The notes: generated by a model from the sequence alone, not told the origin. DNA of 64,000 nt from Sphingomonas phyllosphaerae 5.2 (GCF_000419605.1 NZ_ATTI01000001.1:1646501-1710500), one strand, 5' to 3'. Shown: positions 9,030 to 18,020, counted from the first letter of the stretch. Numbers and translations: made by a program.

Positions 9030-9290
9030 ATGCAATCCGAAAACCAACTGTTCGGTGACGTCGCCAAATTGTTCAACGGTGCGGCCGGCACGATCGCGGG
9101 CATGGGCCGCGAGGCCGAGGCGAACGCCCGCGCGCGTGCGCGTGAGTGGATCGGCGGGCTCGACTTCGTGGCGCGTGACGAGTTCGAGGTCGTGAAGGCG
9201 ATGGCGATCGCAGCGCGTGACGAGAATGACGCGCTGCGCGCGCGGCTCGAAAAGCTGGAAGCGGCGCTGGCCGACCGCCCGACCACCTGA
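9030..9290 (+). CDS. ubiK: Ubiquinone biosynthesis accessory factor UbiK
   Basis: An 86-residue BMFP-domain protein: an amphipathic N-terminus (NQLFGDVAKLFNGAAGTIAGM), then the conserved DFVARDEFEVVKAMAIAARDEN stretch, and a C-terminal coiled coil with LEKLEAAL. UbiK assists aerobic ubiquinone synthesis and binds membranes. It lies 26 bp after tspO. Confidence 0.88.
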   Translation: MQSENQLFGDVAKLFNGAAGTIAGMGREAEANARARAREWIGGLDFVARDEFEVVKAMAIAARDENDALRARLEKLEAALADRPTT

Positions 9291-9308
9291 CGTGCTGGCC
9301 GCGCGTGT

Positions 9309-9322
9309 ATCCCCGCGGGGAT
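9309..9322. promoter_or_regulatory. 14-bp perfect palindrome upstream of ybjN
   Basis: ATCCCCGCGGGGAT lies between ubiK and the ybjN-like gene, inside a wider imperfect palindrome with CGCGT and ACGCG arms (about 9302-9329). It could be an operator or part of a weak terminator; there is no T-tract. Confidence 0.35.
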
Positions 9323-9349
9323 GACGCGCGGCATGGGCCATGCGATAAG

Positions 9350-9862
9350 ATGCCGATGCTCGACGAAGCCGACCAATTTTCCGAACCCGAAGCACCACTC
9401 GACATGCTCGAATCCTACTTCCTCGCGCACGGCTGGCCGTGCGAGCGGAACGAGGACGAAATCACCGCGACCGTCAAAGGCAGCTGGACCGAATATGAAC
9501 TCCGCGCGCTGTGGCGCGAAGAGGACGGAGTGGTGCAATTGCTCGCCTTCCCCGACGTGAAGGTGGCCGAGGGGCGGCGCGGCAAGATCTACGAGACCCT
9601 GGGGCTGATCAACGAGCAGCTGTGGCTGGGCCATTTCGAGATGTGGTCGTCCAGCGGCATCCTGCTCTATCGTTGCGCCACCGCGATCGAGACGCGCGAG
9701 GGCGAGGCGACGATGTCGCTCCCGACCGCCGAGCTGCTGATCGACTCGGCGATCGACGAGTGCGAGCGTTTCTACCCGGTCTTCCAGTTCGTGCTGTGGG
9801 GCGGAAAATCGCCGAGCGAGGCGATCGCTGCTGCGATGGTCGAGACGCAGGGCGAGGCCTGA
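9350..9862 (+). CDS. YbjN domain-containing protein
   Basis: About 170 residues, acidic and cytoplasmic. The domain spans most of the protein: DMLESYFLAHGWPCERNEDEITATVKGSW is the typical YbjN opening and FYPVFQFVLWGGKSPSEAI the typical end. YbjN proteins are thought to be stress or chaperone-like regulators. ATGs at 9350 and 9356 are both plausible. proC starts 5 bp after its stop, a pairing seen in related genomes. Confidence 0.85.
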   Translation: MPMLDEADQFSEPEAPLDMLESYFLAHGWPCERNEDEITATVKGSWTEYELRALWREEDGVVQLLAFPDVKVAEGRRGKIYETLGLINEQLWLGHFEMWSSSGILLYRCATAIETREGEATMSLPTAELLIDSAIDECERFYPVFQFVLWGGKSPSEAIAAAMVETQGEA

Positions 9863-9867
9863 CCAAG

Positions 9868-10653
9868 ATGCGGCTGTGGATGATCGGTTGCGGCAACATG
9901 GCCTCGGCGATGCTGCGGCGGTGGCTGGACAGCGGCGTGGTGGCGGCCGACGACGTCGACGTGGTCAACCGGACCGCCCGTGTGCTGCCCGGCGACGTGC
10001 GGCAGGCGCGCGCTCTTCCCGACGGTCCGCCCCCCGACGTCGTAGTGCTGGGGATCAAGCCGCAACAACTGGACGAGGTGGCCGCGATCCACCGTGAGCG
10101 CGTGCGCGCCGCGCCCTTGCTGGTGTCGATGCTCGCCGGCGCCGACCCCGAACGACTGGCGGCGGCGTTCCCCGGCCCGGTGGCGGTACAGACGATGCCC
10201 AACCTGCCGGTCGAGCTAGGCCGCGGTGTCCTCGCCGTTCACGCGCCGGCCGCGCCGGCCGCCGCGCGCGCGACGGTCGATCGCCTGATGGCCCCGCTCG
10301 GGCTGGTCGAGTGGTTCGACGATCCCGCGCGCTTCGCCGCTGCGGGTGCGTTGTCCGGCTGCGGGCCGGCGTTCCTCTTCCGCTTCGTCGATGCGCTCGC
10401 CGCTGGCGGGATCTCGATCGGGCTCGACCCGGAGCGTGCCGCAGCGGTGGCGCTGGCGACGGTCGAAGGCGCGGCAGCGATGGTGGCTGCCAGCGATCGT
10501 ACGCCTGCCGCGCTTGCCGACGCGGTCGCCAGCCCCGGCGGCATGACGCGGGCAGGGCTGAATATGCTTGACGAGCCTCACGGGCTTACCCCGCTTCTGC
10601 AACGCACGCTGCGCGCGGCGGCGGCGCGGGGTGCGGAGATGGCGAAGGGCTGA
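9868..10653 (+). CDS. proC: Pyrroline-5-carboxylate reductase
   Basis: A 261-residue enzyme reducing pyrroline-5-carboxylate to proline with NAD(P)H. The N-terminal Rossmann motif is IGCGNMASAM. The signature region contains SGCGPAFLFRFVDAL and ASPGGMTRAGLNML, which form the substrate site. It follows the ybjN-like gene after 5 bp, so the two are probably co-transcribed. Confidence 0.95.
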   Translation: MRLWMIGCGNMASAMLRRWLDSGVVAADDVDVVNRTARVLPGDVRQARALPDGPPPDVVVLGIKPQQLDEVAAIHRERVRAAPLLVSMLAGADPERLAAAFPGPVAVQTMPNLPVELGRGVLAVHAPAAPAAARATVDRLMAPLGLVEWFDDPARFAAAGALSGCGPAFLFRFVDALAAGGISIGLDPERAAAVALATVEGAAAMVAASDRTPAALADAVASPGGMTRAGLNMLDEPHGLTPLLQRTLRAAAARGAEMAKG

Positions 10654-10666
10654 CTGGCGGGCGGCG

Positions 10667-11173
10667 CTACCCGCGCAGGCCTTCTACCCGCGCGATCTCG
10701 TCATCGGGGATCAAGCCCTCCAGCACCGCCCAGAAACCCGTCACCGCGCCTTGCCCGGCGCGCGAATAGGCTGCCGACAATTTTTCGCGCAGTGCCTCGT
10801 ACAGGCTCGTCTCCAGTTCGACCCCGGCCGGCGTCAGCCGCAGCAATCGCTGCCGCCGGTCGCGGTCCCCGGCGCGCGTCTCGACCAGTTCACGCTCCAT
10901 CAGCTCGTTCAGCACCCGGCCGAGCGACTGTTTGGTGATCGCCAGCAGCGCGAGCAGGTCGCTGACCGGCATGTCTGGCTTGCGGGCGATGAAGTATAGC
11001 GCGCGGTGGTGCGCGCGCCCCAACCCCTGCCTCGACAATCCCTGGTCGATCGAGCGCGTGATATGCGCGTTGCCGAAATACAGGAGCTCCAGCCCGCGAC
11101 GAATCTCGGTTTCGCGCAGGAAAAGCGGCGAGGCGGAGTGGGTTGGGGCAGCCATGTTGACCGGCTTTGCCAT
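10667..11173 (-). CDS. MarR family transcriptional regulator
   Basis: About 168 residues with a winged helix-turn-helix: PVSDLLALLAITKQSLGRVLNELMERELVET, then the wing GDRDRRQRLLRLTPAG, as in MarR proteins, which bind palindromic operators as dimers. Starts at 11173 or 11155 are possible. It is divergent from ilvE with a shared gap of about 75 bp, so it may regulate itself and perhaps ilvE. The effector is unknown. Confidence 0.88.
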   Translation of the reverse strand: MAKPVNMAAPTHSASPLFLRETEIRRGLELLYFGNAHITRSIDQGLSRQGLGRAHHRALYFIARKPDMPVSDLLALLAITKQSLGRVLNELMERELVETRAGDRDRRQRLLRLTPAGVELETSLYEALREKLSAAYSRAGQGAVTGFWAVLEGLIPDDEIARVEGLRG

Positions 11174-11249
11174 CCGCCCTAGGCCACCGCAACCCCGGCG
11201 CACCGACTTGCCGTCGTACGCCGCTCACGATCCTTGGAGGCCACGCCCC

Positions 11250-12329
11250 GTGAACTTCGCGTTCGAACCGCATCCGTCCCCCGTTTCCGCCAACGATCGC
11301 GCGGCGCGGCTGGTCGATCCCGGGTTCGGGCGCGTCTTCACCGATCACATGGCGGTGCTGCACTATTCCGAAGGCCGCGGCTGGCACGACGGCAGCATCG
11401 GGCAGCGCGTGCCGCTGACCATGGACCCGGCGTCGTCGGTGCTCCACTATGCGCAGGAGATTTTCGAGGGGCTCAAGGCGTACAGGCTGGAGGACGGGGG
11501 CTTCGCGCTGTTCCGTCCGGAAGCGAATGCACGGCGCTTCAACGCCTCGGCGCGGCGAATGGCGATGCCCGATCTGCCGGAAGAACTCTTCATCGAATCG
11601 GTCGAGCAACTGGTGCTGACCGAGCGCGACTGGATGCCGACGGTCGAGGGCGGCTCGCTTTACCTGCGACCGTTCATGATCGCGTCCGAGGCGTTTCTCG
11701 GCGTCAAGCCGTCCGCCGAATATCTGTACATCGTGCTCGCTTCGTCGGTCGGCGCCTATTGGAAGGGTGGCGCGCGCGCGATTTCGCTGTGGGTCAGTCA
11801 TGATTATACGCGTGCCGCGCCCGGCGGAACGGGCGCCGCCAAGTGCGGCGGCAATTACGCCACCAGCCTGATCGCCCAGCAGGAAGCGATCCGCCGCGGT
11901 TATGATCAGGTGGTGTTCCTCGACGCGGTCGAGCGCCGCTGGATCGAGGAGCTCGGCGGAATGAACATTTTCTTCGTGTTCGAGGACGGCTCGCTGCGCA
12001 CGCCGCCGCTGACCGGCACGATCCTGCCCGGCATCACGCGGGACTCGATCCTGCGCATCGCCCGCGACCAGGGTCTGACCGTCAACGAGGAGCCCTATGC
12101 ACTGGAAGACTGGCGTGCCGACGCCGCCAGCGGCCGGCTGGTCGAGAGCTTCGCATGCGGTACCGCCGCCGTCGTCACGCCGATCGGCCGCGTCGCCGGC
12201 CCGGATTACGAATTCACGATCGGCAGCGGCGGCACCGGCCAGCTGACGGCGCACTTCCTCGACCGGCTGACCGCGATCCAGCGTGGCCGCGCGGAAGATT
12301 CGCACGGCTGGTTGCATCGTATCGGTTGA
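11250..12329 (+). CDS. ilvE: Branched-chain amino acid aminotransferase
   Basis: A 359-residue PLP enzyme of fold type IV that transaminates Leu, Ile and Val. HYAQEIFEGLKAYR, LYLRPF and the Lys in GTGAAKCGGNYA (the PLP lysine region) are intact, as is EELGGMNIFFV. The GTG start at 11250 was chosen because TTGGAGG lies 9 bases upstream; the open frame extends further upstream but there it overlaps the MarR gene. Confidence 0.95.
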   Translation: MNFAFEPHPSPVSANDRAARLVDPGFGRVFTDHMAVLHYSEGRGWHDGSIGQRVPLTMDPASSVLHYAQEIFEGLKAYRLEDGGFALFRPEANARRFNASARRMAMPDLPEELFIESVEQLVLTERDWMPTVEGGSLYLRPFMIASEAFLGVKPSAEYLYIVLASSVGAYWKGGARAISLWVSHDYTRAAPGGTGAAKCGGNYATSLIAQQEAIRRGYDQVVFLDAVERRWIEELGGMNIFFVFEDGSLRTPPLTGTILPGITRDSILRIARDQGLTVNEEPYALEDWRADAASGRLVESFACGTAAVVTPIGRVAGPDYEFTIGSGGTGQLTAHFLDRLTAIQRGRAEDSHGWLHRIG

Positions 12330-12365
12330 GCTTTCCCGCGCGCCCGGTTAAGGCGCGCGGCTCGT

Positions 12366-12440
12366 TGGGGCGTCGCCAAGCGGTAAGGCACCGGTTTTTG
12401 GTACCGGCATTCGCAGGTTCGAATCCTGCCGCCCCAGCCA
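12366..12440 (+). tRNA. tRNA-Gln (TTG)
   Basis: A 75-nt cloverleaf with encoded CCA. Acceptor TGGGGCG pairs with CGCCCCA, the anticodon arm is ACCGG-TTTTTGG-TACCGG with anticodon TTG, and the T arm is CGCAGG-TTCGAAT-CCTG. The AT-richer foreign-looking segment starts just after it. Confidence 0.97.
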
Positions 12441-12622
12441 GTTTTAAAAAAACCAGACTTCGCAGTAACTTGCGGCCCAATTTAGCGGAAGTGTGGGGCA
12501 GGTCTGTGGGGCATATGTGCGGGGCGGTCTCAGATTGCTTCATTCGCTAGAGCCCGTCTGCATCTTTCGCTTGGACTTCCCGCCTACACCGCTAGGTTTT
12601 TCCCAAAGGGGTGGGGTAAGTC

Positions 12623-14149
12623 GTGGCAGAGGCGAAGGCGAAGACGCGCAATATCGAAACTTGGGAAGTTGCACTGATTAAGGCGCTCTTGAGGCGGCAG
12701 CAGCACACCAAGGACCAGATCATCTCCCTGTTCAGTCGGCCGGATCGCACGGTCAATCCCTACCGGCTGGCCGAGATCGCCAAGGGAGAAGCTTTCGCTG
12801 AGGTCGAGGAGGCGGAAGAGCTTCAGGTCACCACGTACCTGAAGGGATTCGGTAGAACTGAAGACCCTCGCCGGGCTTTCCAAGACGCAAGCCCGCTCCA
12901 TCCAGTTAATCTGCGGCTTTTGCTCACCCTTCGAGCTGGCACGGACGAGTTGATAATCGAGGAAACGGACCGATTCGAATGTAAAGAAAGCCTGAACTTC
13001 TCCGGCAAGGCAGCCTACGCCCGCGCGATTGTCGCCTTCGCTAACGCACGGGGAGGCATGCTGCTGTTCGGAGTGCGCGATGCCGACAAGAAGATCGTGG
13101 GTATCAATCCGGGAAGGTTGAAGGGGTACGACCCTGCCAAGCTTAATCAGTACCTCATGTCGGCGTTTACCCCTGTGCCCCTATGGCAGAAGGGAGAAGT
13201 CGAAATAGCTGGCAAGACAGTGGGTGTCATTTTTGTGCCACAGGCGACCGAAAGGCCGCTAATTTGCACGAAGGATGACGGAGACGACCTCCGAGAGGGC
13301 GATATCTACTTCCGCTATCCGGGGGAGAACCGGCGTGTTAAATATGCCGAACTTGCTTCTATCATCAACCAGAAAAGGCAGGAAGCTGGCCGGGCGTGGG
13401 GTTCGATCCTGCGTCGTATAGACCGCGCAGGGATAGAGAATGTGGCTCTTCTCAATGTAGAGAGCGGATTAGTTGAGGGTCCCTCTGGTCGCTTCCTCAT
13501 AGATGAGACGCTCATTCCAAAACTCCAATTCATTTCGCGCGGTCATTTCTCAGAAGAGGAGGGCGCGCCAGCGTTGCGGCTCCTTGGGGACGTCGAGACT
13601 ATCCAAGGAGCAACCGTAGATGTTGCGGCGGAGGTGGTCGATCACGTTCACGTCAATGACGACCTCCTTATTGAAGCGTTCGTTTCGAGAGCTTCCGTGA
13701 GCCATCCTAGGCTCTTCATCGAGCATCTGGCATACACAACCAAGCTCTGGCTGCCTGTGTTTGCCTTTGTCCGAATGGCAGGGATGACCGATGAAGAGGC
13801 GGCAGCGCTAGTGGCGGAGCAGCAAGGTGCGAAGCCCAAGATGGTCGAACGTCAGGGAGTGCGGATTGTCTCTCGCGACGTTCCCGTTGGAGCGGCGAAG
13901 CCCACATCAGCAGAACCCGCAAGGTCCGCCATTATCGCACAGACGCTGCCAACGCCCGCCACCGAAAAGGATTGCCGCGCCTTTGTGAAGGCCGTGCGAA
14001 CATTAGAGGCGGGAGAGGTGAAGGCCGACTACCTCCTGCCTCTTCTCGAAAGTTGTTGGCGCACCTTCGATAAACCCGGCGTCCGCGCTTCGACACAGTA
14101 TGCCATCGCGCATGTTGACGTCATGCTGCACAAGCAGGGAGCAAAGTGA
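12623..14149 (+). CDS. AlbA_2 (Schlafen-type) domain protein
   Basis: A 508-residue protein. An N-terminal helical part (about 12-55) contains LIKALLRRQQHTKDQIISLFSRPDRTVNPYRLAEIAKG, which looks like a DNA-binding segment. The AlbA_2 domain (about 115-250) shows FECKESLNF, AIVAFANARGGMLLFGVRD and VGINPGRL. A helical region follows. AlbA_2/Schlafen proteins are putative nucleic-acid-binding ATPases or nucleases, often in mobile or defence contexts. The GTG start at 12623 follows a G-rich site. Codons are clearly AT-richer than in neighbours. Its place between tRNA-Gln and a broken recombinase suggests transfer. Confidence 0.78.
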   Translation: MAEAKAKTRNIETWEVALIKALLRRQQHTKDQIISLFSRPDRTVNPYRLAEIAKGEAFAEVEEAEELQVTTYLKGFGRTEDPRRAFQDASPLHPVNLRLLLTLRAGTDELIIEETDRFECKESLNFSGKAAYARAIVAFANARGGMLLFGVRDADKKIVGINPGRLKGYDPAKLNQYLMSAFTPVPLWQKGEVEIAGKTVGVIFVPQATERPLICTKDDGDDLREGDIYFRYPGENRRVKYAELASIINQKRQEAGRAWGSILRRIDRAGIENVALLNVESGLVEGPSGRFLIDETLIPKLQFISRGHFSEEEGAPALRLLGDVETIQGATVDVAAEVVDHVHVNDDLLIEAFVSRASVSHPRLFIEHLAYTTKLWLPVFAFVRMAGMTDEEAAALVAEQQGAKPKMVERQGVRIVSRDVPVGAAKPTSAEPARSAIIAQTLPTPATEKDCRAFVKAVRTLEAGEVKADYLLPLLESCWRTFDKPGVRASTQYAIAHVDVMLHKQGAK

Positions 14150-14217
14150 AGGCGACAGGTGGTAGCTCATATCTTTGAGAAAGAAAAAAGCAGGGCCTCC
14201 TGTCCCCTCCCTCACAC

Positions 14218-14782
14218 CTACGCCGCCCGTTTTTCCGCGCGCTGGTTAGCCGCACGGCTTACCCCGTACTCCCGCGCCAGCACCACTAATGAAATCCCAG
14301 CGGCCCGCCGTGCCTTCATGGCGTCCTGCTGATCCCTGTACAGAGCCGAGGGACGCCCCAGAGCCTTGCCCGCGGCCTTGGCACGGGTCAGGCCTGCTTG
14401 GGGCCGCTCGATCAATAGGTCACGCTCGAACTCCGCCACCGCCGATCGGACGCCCATGGTCATCTTCCCGCCGCGCTGGTCAGGTCGACGCTCCCAAGGC
14501 GAGGCAGTGAACGCGGACCCCGTCCGCTGCCAGCCGCTCGACAGTGGCGCGCACGTTCATCGCGTTGCGCCCTAGGCGGTCCAGCTTCGTGACAATGTGG
14601 ACGTATCCCACCTCCAGGCGGTCGACAAGGCGGGCGAACCCGGCCCGCTCCATGGCTGCCACGGACCCAGAGACGGTCTCTTCCACCACGCGCTTGGGCT
14701 CAACGGCGACACCGGCGGCGGCAATCTCCCGGAGGGCAGCAGTCCGGCGAACCCGACTGGATCTTCGCGCTTCGAGACCCTG
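14218..14782 (-). pseudogene. Broken serine recombinase (resolvase/invertase family)
   Basis: Three pieces of one resolvase-type protein can be read on the minus strand. A middle piece (about 14480-14740) gives REIAAAGVAVEPKR, VEETVSGSVAAMERAGFARL and HIVTKLDRLGRNAMNVRATVERL. The frame breaks near LALG/VDLTSAAG, where one base seems lost from a G run, and breaks again before KMTMG. The last piece gives AVAEFERDLLIER, QAGLTRAKAAGKALGRPSAL and LVVLAREYGVSR. The catalytic Ser and N-terminus are missing; what remains starts right after the stop of the GGDEF-EAL gene. It is a dead gene. Confidence 0.85.
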
Positions 14783-14785
14783 CGA

Positions 14786-16840
14786 TCAGGCGCACTGGAC
14801 ATCGTCGACGATGACGTGAGGCTTGAGGGACATGATTTTGCGGACGTGTTCGGGATCGGCGAGCGACCGCGACGGTTTGCCGATCAAATAGCCCTGGATG
14901 GCTGAGCATCCCTCCCTTACGACGATCGCCAGCTGAGCGGCTTCCTCGACCCCTTCCGCGAGCACCGACATGTTTAGCGTGGCGCCAAGCATCGCGACCG
15001 ACCGCAGGATCGAGACCGCCTGATCGTCATGCTCGATCTCGGCGACGAACGATGCGTCGAGCTTGATGCGGTCGAAGGGGAATGATCGCAGCACATCGAG
15101 CGACGAATAGCCGACGCCGAAATCGTCAAGTGCGATCCCGATCCCCATCGCCTTCAGGGCCCGCAACTGTTCGAGTGCGAAACGCCGATCATGAATGATC
15201 GCGCTTTCCGTCAACTCGAGCGACAAGCGTTCGGGTGCCAGTCCGCTATCAGCCAGTGCAGAGCGCACGGTTTCGATCAGCAATGGATCGGCCAGGTGGA
15301 TCGGGGAAAGGTTGACGGCGACGGGGTAGCGGTTCGGCCACGCGGCTGCTTCGAAGCACGCCTGGCGAAGAACCCAGATGCTGAGGGGAACGATGTCACC
15401 GCTTTTTTCGGCCAATGGAACAAACATCGCTGGTGGAACCATGCCCCTGGTCGGGTGCCGCCAGCGGATGAGTGCTTCGTAGCCTGTGATCTCGCCAGAC
15501 GGGACGATCGCCTGTACTTGATAATGAAGCTCGAACGCCGCCGCATCCAGCGCCGTTCGCAGGTCGGCAATCAACTCACGCCGCTCCCGAACCGCATCAT
15601 CCATCTGCGCGTCATAGTAGCAAGGTTCGGTCGAGTGCGCGGACTTTGCCCGGTACATCGCGAGATCCGCCTTGGCGAGCAGCGCGTCGGCGTCAAACCC
15701 GTCATGGTTCGCCAGAGCGACACCGATGTTGGTCCCCACCGACGCCGTGAATCGCTCGAACACGAATGGTGCTTCGAATACAGCGCGGAGCCTGGCGAGA
15801 AAATGACGTAGTTCGTCGGGATCGTCGTAGGAGACCACCGCCGCAAATTCATCGCCGCCGAGTCGCGCGATGAACTCTCCGGTCTCCAGTATCGCCGTCA
15901 GCCGCGCAGCCAGAGCGACAAGAAGCTGGTCGCCGGCCTGATGCCCATAGGTGTCGTTGACCACCTTGAACCGTGAGAGATCCAGCACGATAACCGCCAT
16001 GCACGAATAACCGCCATTGATCAGAAAGCGTTGTTCGAGCTCTCCCATGAAGCTGGTTCGGTTCGATAAGTCCGTGAGGCCATCGTGCATTGCCATTCGA
16101 CTAAGGCGTCGGTACGATTCACTTTGTGTATGTCCGTCGATAAGCGCGCTGATCGCTGCACATCCGACGATGATGCCGGTGGCGACCGTCGTCGTGACGA
16201 CCAGGGCATCTATCGTTAGATCGGATAGTCCGTTGCCTAGCTTCAGCACCGTGATCTGCATCGCAGCCATGCCGGTGAAGTGCAGCGCTGCCACTGCGAG
16301 GCTCAGCAGCCCGACCGCCCGTATGCTAGCAGCGCGGCCTTGCGTTTTCAGGTCCTGAAAGGCGGCGGCCGTCAGGCCGCATGAAAGTGCCACCGATGCT
16401 GCAACGTAACGCCAGTCCCATGTGACGATACCGTCTACCCGATATGCCGCCATCCCGATGTAGTGCATCACTGCGATGCCGGCGCCGATGAGACTGCCGC
16501 CAGCAACGCCCGCCCATGATTGTTGCCGCGCTGCGATCGCAAGCCCCGGGGCGGCCAGAAGCATGGCAGCAAGCAGCGAACCGAGGGTCAGCATCGGATC
16601 AAGTACGACCGGCGTGGCTGCGCGGAAGGCCATCATCGCAACGAAGTGGGTTGCCCAGACCATCGTGCCGGCACTGACGGCCGCCAGGATCACCCAGCCC
16701 AGACGGCTGTGACCGGACGAGGCGCGAACGCGGTTAAACAACTGCACCGACGCCGCAGAGCCGATGACGCAGACCAGCAGCGCCAGAGCGACCAGACGCA
16801 GGTCGTGCTCGCGGGCGATACAAAGGGCGACGCGCATCAT
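14786..16840 (-). CDS. MHYT-GGDEF-EAL cyclic-di-GMP enzyme
   Basis: A 684-residue inner-membrane protein. The N-terminal integral sensor (about 1-235) has three MHYT-type repeats (ATHFVAMMAF, MHYIGMAAY, LHFTGMAAM), proposed to bind copper or sense gas. The GGDEF domain (about 245-415) has an intact RLGGDEFA; no clear RxxD inhibitory site precedes it. The EAL domain (about 430-670) has YEALIRW, ELTES, DDFGVGYSSL, RIKLD and AEGVE, so both synthesis and breakdown of c-di-GMP look possible. Its start overlaps the stop of the GAF gene by 4 nt. Confidence 0.93.
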   Translation of the reverse strand: MMRVALCIAREHDLRLVALALLVCVIGSAASVQLFNRVRASSGHSRLGWVILAAVSAGTMVWATHFVAMMAFRAATPVVLDPMLTLGSLLAAMLLAAPGLAIAARQQSWAGVAGGSLIGAGIAVMHYIGMAAYRVDGIVTWDWRYVAASVALSCGLTAAAFQDLKTQGRAASIRAVGLLSLAVAALHFTGMAAMQITVLKLGNGLSDLTIDALVVTTTVATGIIVGCAAISALIDGHTQSESYRRLSRMAMHDGLTDLSNRTSFMGELEQRFLINGGYSCMAVIVLDLSRFKVVNDTYGHQAGDQLLVALAARLTAILETGEFIARLGGDEFAAVVSYDDPDELRHFLARLRAVFEAPFVFERFTASVGTNIGVALANHDGFDADALLAKADLAMYRAKSAHSTEPCYYDAQMDDAVRERRELIADLRTALDAAAFELHYQVQAIVPSGEITGYEALIRWRHPTRGMVPPAMFVPLAEKSGDIVPLSIWVLRQACFEAAAWPNRYPVAVNLSPIHLADPLLIETVRSALADSGLAPERLSLELTESAIIHDRRFALEQLRALKAMGIGIALDDFGVGYSSLDVLRSFPFDRIKLDASFVAEIEHDDQAVSILRSVAMLGATLNMSVLAEGVEEAAQLAIVVREGCSAIQGYLIGKPSRSLADPEHVRKIMSLKPHVIVDDVQCA

Positions 16841-17388
16841 CGCGCGCCGCCCCGGCTAAGCAGCTCCATGCGCCCTTCGAGCGCCTTCGAAACCTGCCGG
16901 GCCAAGCTTGAGAGATAAGCCTTCTGATCGGCCGAGGCAGCCTTTCTAACCTTCGTATCCGCGACGCAGAGCGCACCGACGTGGATACCGTCGGTGCGCT
17001 GCAAGCTGGCGCCGATGTAGTAGCGCACGTAAGGCTCCCCGGTGACGCCGGGGAGGCGTGAGAATCTGGGATCCGAGAGTGGGTCCACCACCTCGAGCAC
17101 GTCGGGGCAGTCGAGCGCGAAACCGCAGAACCCGCTCGCGCGCGGGATGCAGTCGATCACCAGGCCATGGCTGGCCTTGAACCACTGCTGATCACCATGG
17201 ATCAGCGACAACATCGCAAGTGGCGCATCGAAAGCCTGCGCTGCCGCGGCCACAAAGCGATCGAACGTCGGCTCCGGCGCTGATCCGACGACGTTCAAGC
17301 CCCTGACTGCGCGGGATCGTTTCCGCTCTTGTAACAGGCTTTTCAGCATCGGCTTCTCGTGCTCGAATATCGGTAAGTTTATCCTCAT
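16837..17388 (-). CDS. GAF domain protein
   Basis: A 183-residue cytoplasmic protein consisting mainly of one GAF domain (about 40-170): FDAPLAMLSLIHGDQQWFKASHG, SGFCGFAL, VRYYIGASLQ and VGALCVAD are typical of the small free-standing GAF proteins often found with GGDEF/EAL enzymes. It overlaps the MHYT-GGDEF-EAL gene by 4 nt, so it probably passes a signal to that enzyme; the ligand is unknown. Confidence 0.85.
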   Translation of the reverse strand: MRINLPIFEHEKPMLKSLLQERKRSRAVRGLNVVGSAPEPTFDRFVAAAAQAFDAPLAMLSLIHGDQQWFKASHGLVIDCIPRASGFCGFALDCPDVLEVVDPLSDPRFSRLPGVTGEPYVRYYIGASLQRTDGIHVGALCVADTKVRKAASADQKAYLSSLARQVSKALEGRMELLSRGGAR

Positions 17389-17635
17389 CGCCTGAACCGC
17401 TTAAAGAATCATGCTCGGACTGTCTGCCGAACGTTTCCGGACGTGACGCACCGCGCCTTCACCGAGCCACTCGCCCGGCGAGGATGTCCATTTCGTCGGT
17501 CGCAATTCTTGCCTGAGCGACTGACCAAAGTGGGAATGTCGAAGCGTTGGTCGAGCGCTCGCAACCGGCGCCCGCCGTGGCAGACAGCCTGCGCAAGCAG
17601 GGTTACGCATCGCCGTCGAGATGATAGAGAACGGC

Positions 17636-17965
17636 ATGCGCAAGCTCGTGCCCCTTCTGGCGTGCCTGATGCTGGTCTTCACCGTCTGGGCCGGGATGGC
17701 GCATGCCGCGGAAGTCGGCGGCGGCGAGATGAGCAGGACCGAAATGGCCGCGCATGCGCCAGGTGACGGTGACGAGGTTTCCGCGGACGCCGACAAGAAT
17801 TATCCGCATCATCATGCGAGCTGCCACGAACACCACGTGGATACGCCTTCTATCCGTTCGACTGCCGCTCCGATCGCCCTCGCATCCGCGAGGCCGCTGC
17901 CGCCGCGCAGCCGCGCGTTGAGCGGGCACGACACGGAAGCGGACCTTCGCCCCCCGCAGGCCTGA
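17636..17965 (+). CDS. His-rich secreted protein leading the metal efflux operon
   Basis: About 109 residues from ATG 17636 (an ATG 5 codons upstream is also in frame). The N-terminus MRKLVPLLACLMLVFTVWAGMAHA is a signal peptide. The mature part is acidic with a His/Cys cluster NYPHHHASCHEHHVD, suited to binding soft or transition metals in the periplasm. The outer-membrane channel gene of the efflux pump starts 55 bp downstream. Small His-rich proteins at this position are familiar in related genomes; a metal-buffer role is inferred. Confidence 0.75.
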   Translation: MRKLVPLLACLMLVFTVWAGMAHAAEVGGGEMSRTEMAAHAPGDGDEVSADADKNYPHHHASCHEHHVDTPSIRSTAAPIALASARPLPPRSRALSGHDTEADLRPPQA

Positions 17966-18020
17966 CCCGCCCCGTCGGGCGCGCGACCGTGCGTCCGGGT
18001 GACCCCGTCAGGAGCATTTC

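Noticed and set aside
12441..12622. Possible integrase remnant or att site after tRNA-Gln
   Set aside because: No integrase motif can be read, and I did not see a second copy of the tRNA 3' end (GAATCCTGCCGCCCC) downstream, so island boundaries cannot be set.
14150..14217. Possible terminator between the AlbA_2 gene and the recombinase remnant
   Set aside because: There is an A/T run near a short CAGG/CCTG pairing, but the stem is only about 4 bp.
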